Shown here one piece after another: positions 61,261 through 64,000 of a stretch of 64,000 bases of DNA. The stretch is from Nepenthes gracilis (Eukaryota > Streptophyta > Magnoliopsida > Caryophyllales > Nepenthaceae): NCBI GenBank assembly GCA_033239525.1, contig BSYO01000016.1:8629045-8693044 (forward strand), in the 5' to 3' direction. Each line of letters opens with the position of its first letter. Within the stretch, counting starts at the first letter, position 1. The translations under genes and the position numbers were made by a program. The notes under the pieces are model-generated. The model was not told where the DNA came from and made no database searches. It saw only the letters and a program-made list of their open reading frames with translations.

Positions 61261-62500
61261 AAAATATTTTTGATTAAATGTCATAGGAAACAAAGATGTT
61301 AGAAAAAGATAGTATTAATACTGATCTTTCAAAGATACATGAAAATGAATTTTGGACACTTCATGACTATTTTCATGTAACAAAACTTAGAACTCCATTT
61401 TATACTATGTTACATTTCCATTAATAGAACTTCAACCTCAAATTCAAGATGATTCAATTGTTGCCACAATTTCACGGAATGAATGCAGAAAATCTCTATC
61501 AACAATTTCATGGTACCTTTGTAGATAATACTTATTTTGAGGACACAATACACTTAAAATTATTTTTATTTTTTCTTAACAAAAAGATAAAATATGGTTG
61601 AATTTTCTTAAACTAAGATCAATTTTTATGTGGTTGAAAATGCAAAAAGAATTTTTGAAAAAAGTATTTTTCCATGCATTGGATTCAAGTTTTACAGAGA
61701 TAAATTATGAGTTTTTCTCAAAAGCTCAATAAAATATTTTATCAGTATTGAAAAAGATATAAGGATCTGCTCAATTCTTATACATATCATGGATTCTAGG
61801 AATAGTGTATTATTAGGTTTTTTTTTTTTATATATAAATCTTTAGCTCTTTAAATGCGTTAATTTGTTGAAATAATATATAATAAAAAATTCTTTAATAA
61901 GTATTCCAATGAAGTCTATAAATATTTTAAGAGTCTGTCTAAAAATGCTCAGACTTGGGATTCAATTTGCACACCAAATTGTGAATTTAAGTCTTTTAAT
62001 GAATCTAATGGTAAATTTTATTTAAAAGATTCTGATGACATTATCAGAAAGCTATGATGATATCTAATGAAAAGTTTACAATTTATTGTGTCTGTGATAG
62101 TCTGTCATATAAGTTTGAGGATTATTTTACCTTACCTGTTTTTAAAGAAAACTTACAAGAACGGGTAAATATAATATCAAATTTTAGAAAATTATTTTAA
62201 GGCCCTCCGCAAGGAGGCAATACATTTTTAGAGACCAACAATTTTGGGTGGAGGAATCACCCAAATTTTAGTTGGAGAAATGAGGGACGTTCCATTCATC
62301 CAAAATTTAACCCCACCACCTCCGCCACCACAATGCACTTATCAACTTTTACGCAAAAGAACACTTGAGGATATATTACAATAATTCAAGCAACAATAAA
62401 GCGGAGTGAATGCATAACAAATGAATATCAAAACTCAACATGTTAGAGTATTAGATGACATTCGTAATATTATCACTCAATTAACGTAAGTTTTGAATAT
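61261..62500 (+). pseudogene. Athila-like Ty3/gypsy gag relic
   Basis: On +, broken reading with LPQFHGMNAENLYQQF near 61460-61505, IHLKLFLFFL near 61550, WLKMQKEFLKKVFF near 61632, a SLSKNAQTWDSICTPN segment near 61925-61975, and a GKFYLKDSDD segment near 62010. This is the gag pattern of Athila-branch Ty3/gypsy elements ('FHGM.AENPY', 'AQ.WD'). Stops and shifts are abundant. Confidence 0.7.
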
Positions 62501-63720
62501 TCATGAGAAAGATAAATTTTCAGCAAAACCTAAACCTAATCTCCAAACTCAACATCAAATGGGGGAGGCTTCACATGGAAAGCCAAATAACGAACAGATC
62601 CAAACCATTGCTACACTTAGGAGTAGTCATAAATTTTTTAAAAATAATAGTTCTTGAAACTCTTAGAAATGAAGATAATAATAAAATTTCAGGTGTTAGA
62701 CTAGGATCAATTGAGATTGATGAAAAAGTCCAAGTTGAGTAAAAAAAGATATTGTTAGATGAAAATAATGTAATTAAACCTAGTGACGAATATTTGAAAC
62801 ATAAGAAGAAAGAAAGGGAATATATTCTGAAATCACCATTTTCTCATCGGCTTAATAAATATAAAAATAAAATATTAAACTCTGAAATTTATGAAATTTT
62901 TAAACAAGTCAAGATTAATATTCTCATCCTAAATGTTATTAAACAAATTCCTTCATATGATAAATTTTTAAAAGATTTGTGTAAAGCAAAGAGAAGATTA
63001 AATGTTAAGGAAACGACTTTTTTAACCAAATATGTAAGTTCTATCTTACAAGTTAAAACCCTATCGAAGTATAAATATCCAGGAAGTCCTACAATTTTGT
63101 ATATTATTGGTAATTATCAAGTTGCATAGGCATTGCTGGACTGACGTGTTAGTGTTAACTTATTACCATGTACTGTCTATCAGCAATTAGAATTGGGAGA
63201 GCTTAAACCCATGAGAATTGCACTCTAATTGGCTGATAGATCTATTAAAATCGTCATAGGGGTGGTCAAAAAACATCTTAGTCCAAGTTGACTAGTTTCA
63301 CTTTTCATTAGACTTTGTAGTGCTAGAAACTCAAACTATTGTAAGCCCTAATGCTTATATACTGGTCATACTAGGGAGGCCATTTCTTATAACTTTTAAT
63401 GCATTAATTAATTATAGAAATGGCCTTATAAAAATATTTTTTTAAAAAATATGACTATTAAAATAAATATTTTAATATGAAATAGTTAATTGAGCAAAAT
63501 GATATAAAGAATATTGATTTTATTGACACTCTGGTTGAGAGACATACCGGAAGAAAATTCATCAAAAATATTTCTTTGTCATAAATTAGTGGGAATAATT
63601 GATAATAATTATGAATATGAAGAAGAATGTGATTCAGTAACTCGACTTAGAAATGTGCCAATATTAACAACGGGCCATTCATTGACCCTCATCTTTTGAG
63701 CCATTATCTACCAAGTTTAA
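62501..63720 (+). pseudogene. Athila-like protease region
   Basis: On +, the linker SPFSHRLNKYKNKI near 62840, IPSYDKFLKDLCKAKRRLN near 62945, PGSPTILYIIGNYQVA near 63078, then the protease proper with ALLD.RVSVNLLPCTVYQQL near 63131 and LADRSIKIVIG near 63230, YTGHTREAISYNF near 63360, and FIDTLVERHTGRKF near 63518. The usual 'DLGAS' active site is interrupted by a stop. No reverse transcriptase follows within the window. Confidence 0.75.
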
Positions 63721-63868
63721 GTCGTCATCATTGAAAGCACCAAAATCTGAGCAAAAGCCTTTACCAAAACCCTTAAAATATGCATTTCTAGGTAATGATA
63801 AAACATATTCGATTGTAATTTTATCTACCCTCACTACAGATCAGGAGAGTTAGTTACTAAAAGTGCTT

Positions 63869-64000
63869 GGGTGTTACAGCCCTAGACCGAAACATATCCT
63901 AAAAATAATCTAGAATAATATAACTCATAAAAATTTAAATTTCAAAAATAAAATGATAATAAAAAACAAACCCCAAAATCTTAGCATGACTCGACACAAT
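63869..64000. other. Possible LTR edge at the window end
   Basis: TGTTACAGCCCTAGACCG at 63871 resembles LTR starts of chromovirus type, and the preceding Athila-like coding stops nearby. With only 130 bases visible this is a guess. Confidence 0.25.

Noticed and set aside
61261..63720. Endogenous pararetrovirus (caulimovirid) as an explanation for the AT-rich coding relic
   Set aside because: The gag wording (FHGMNAEN, AQTWDS) and the protease linker fit Athila-type Ty3/gypsy elements better; no movement protein or caulimovirid-type motif was seen.
1..64000. CRISPR arrays, insertion sequences, bacterial operons, rRNA or intact tRNA genes
   Set aside because: None seen; tandem repeats here lack unique spacers, and the sequence is plainly plant nuclear DNA. 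tRNA-like matches are primer-binding sites only.

Overview
This is nuclear DNA of a flowering plant, probably one with a large, transposon-rich genome. The evidence is a spliced plant-type gene with GT-AG introns and very long introns, together with LTR retrotransposons of plant lineages (Ty3/gypsy Tekay, Tat, Athila-like and other chromovirus types, and Ty1/copia of SIRE type). I cannot name the species. Almost all retroelement reading frames carry stops and frameshifts, and many CpG sites look decayed to TpG/CpA.

The only apparently functional gene is a pfkB-family sugar kinase whose closest match by memory is plant pseudouridine kinase. Eight exons on the + strand, from 20036 to 58345, join without a frameshift into 392 codons. 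Introns 3 (15.9 kb) and 6 (17.7 kb) are swollen by nested retrotransposons, so 1.2 kb of coding sequence is spread over 38 kb.

Layout. 1-1402: LTR relic. 1469-9894: Tekay-type Ty3/gypsy element on + with long LTRs and a 5-bp target duplication (GCTAG). 9905-11300: 30-bp minisatellite and remnant of a Tat-type LTR. 11301-14544: AT-rich sequence without a recognised gene. 14545-16430: Tat-type LTR plus the leader of its extra ORF. 16431-19400: decayed extra ORF (minus strand, putative gypsy-type transposon domain) and a candidate LTR. 19401-20035: promoter region of the kinase gene.

Intron 3 holds a SIRE-like copia element on minus (23057-37533), interrupted by a three-LTR chromovirus composite (29862-35660, target duplication GATTT) that has lost reverse transcriptase and the integrase core. 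Intron 6 holds a Tekay-type element on minus (40241-56956, target duplication TGAAA), interrupted by a Tat-lineage element on minus (44140-51661). The Tat element lost the reverse transcriptase palm and the integrase core and carries an antisense extra ORF. A nearly full-length U6 snRNA-like copy lies inside the Tekay internal region (53590-53683, minus).

58346-61260 is downstream intergenic sequence with purine-rich and AT-rich tracts. 61261-63720 is an Athila-like gag-protease relic on +.

The most notable structures are the kinase gene with its nested-transposon introns, the U6 copy inside a retroelement, the three-LTR composite, a nearly perfect 240-bp duplication in an otherwise decayed copia element, the LTR-borne minisatellite, and the antisense ORFs with their own TATA boxes.
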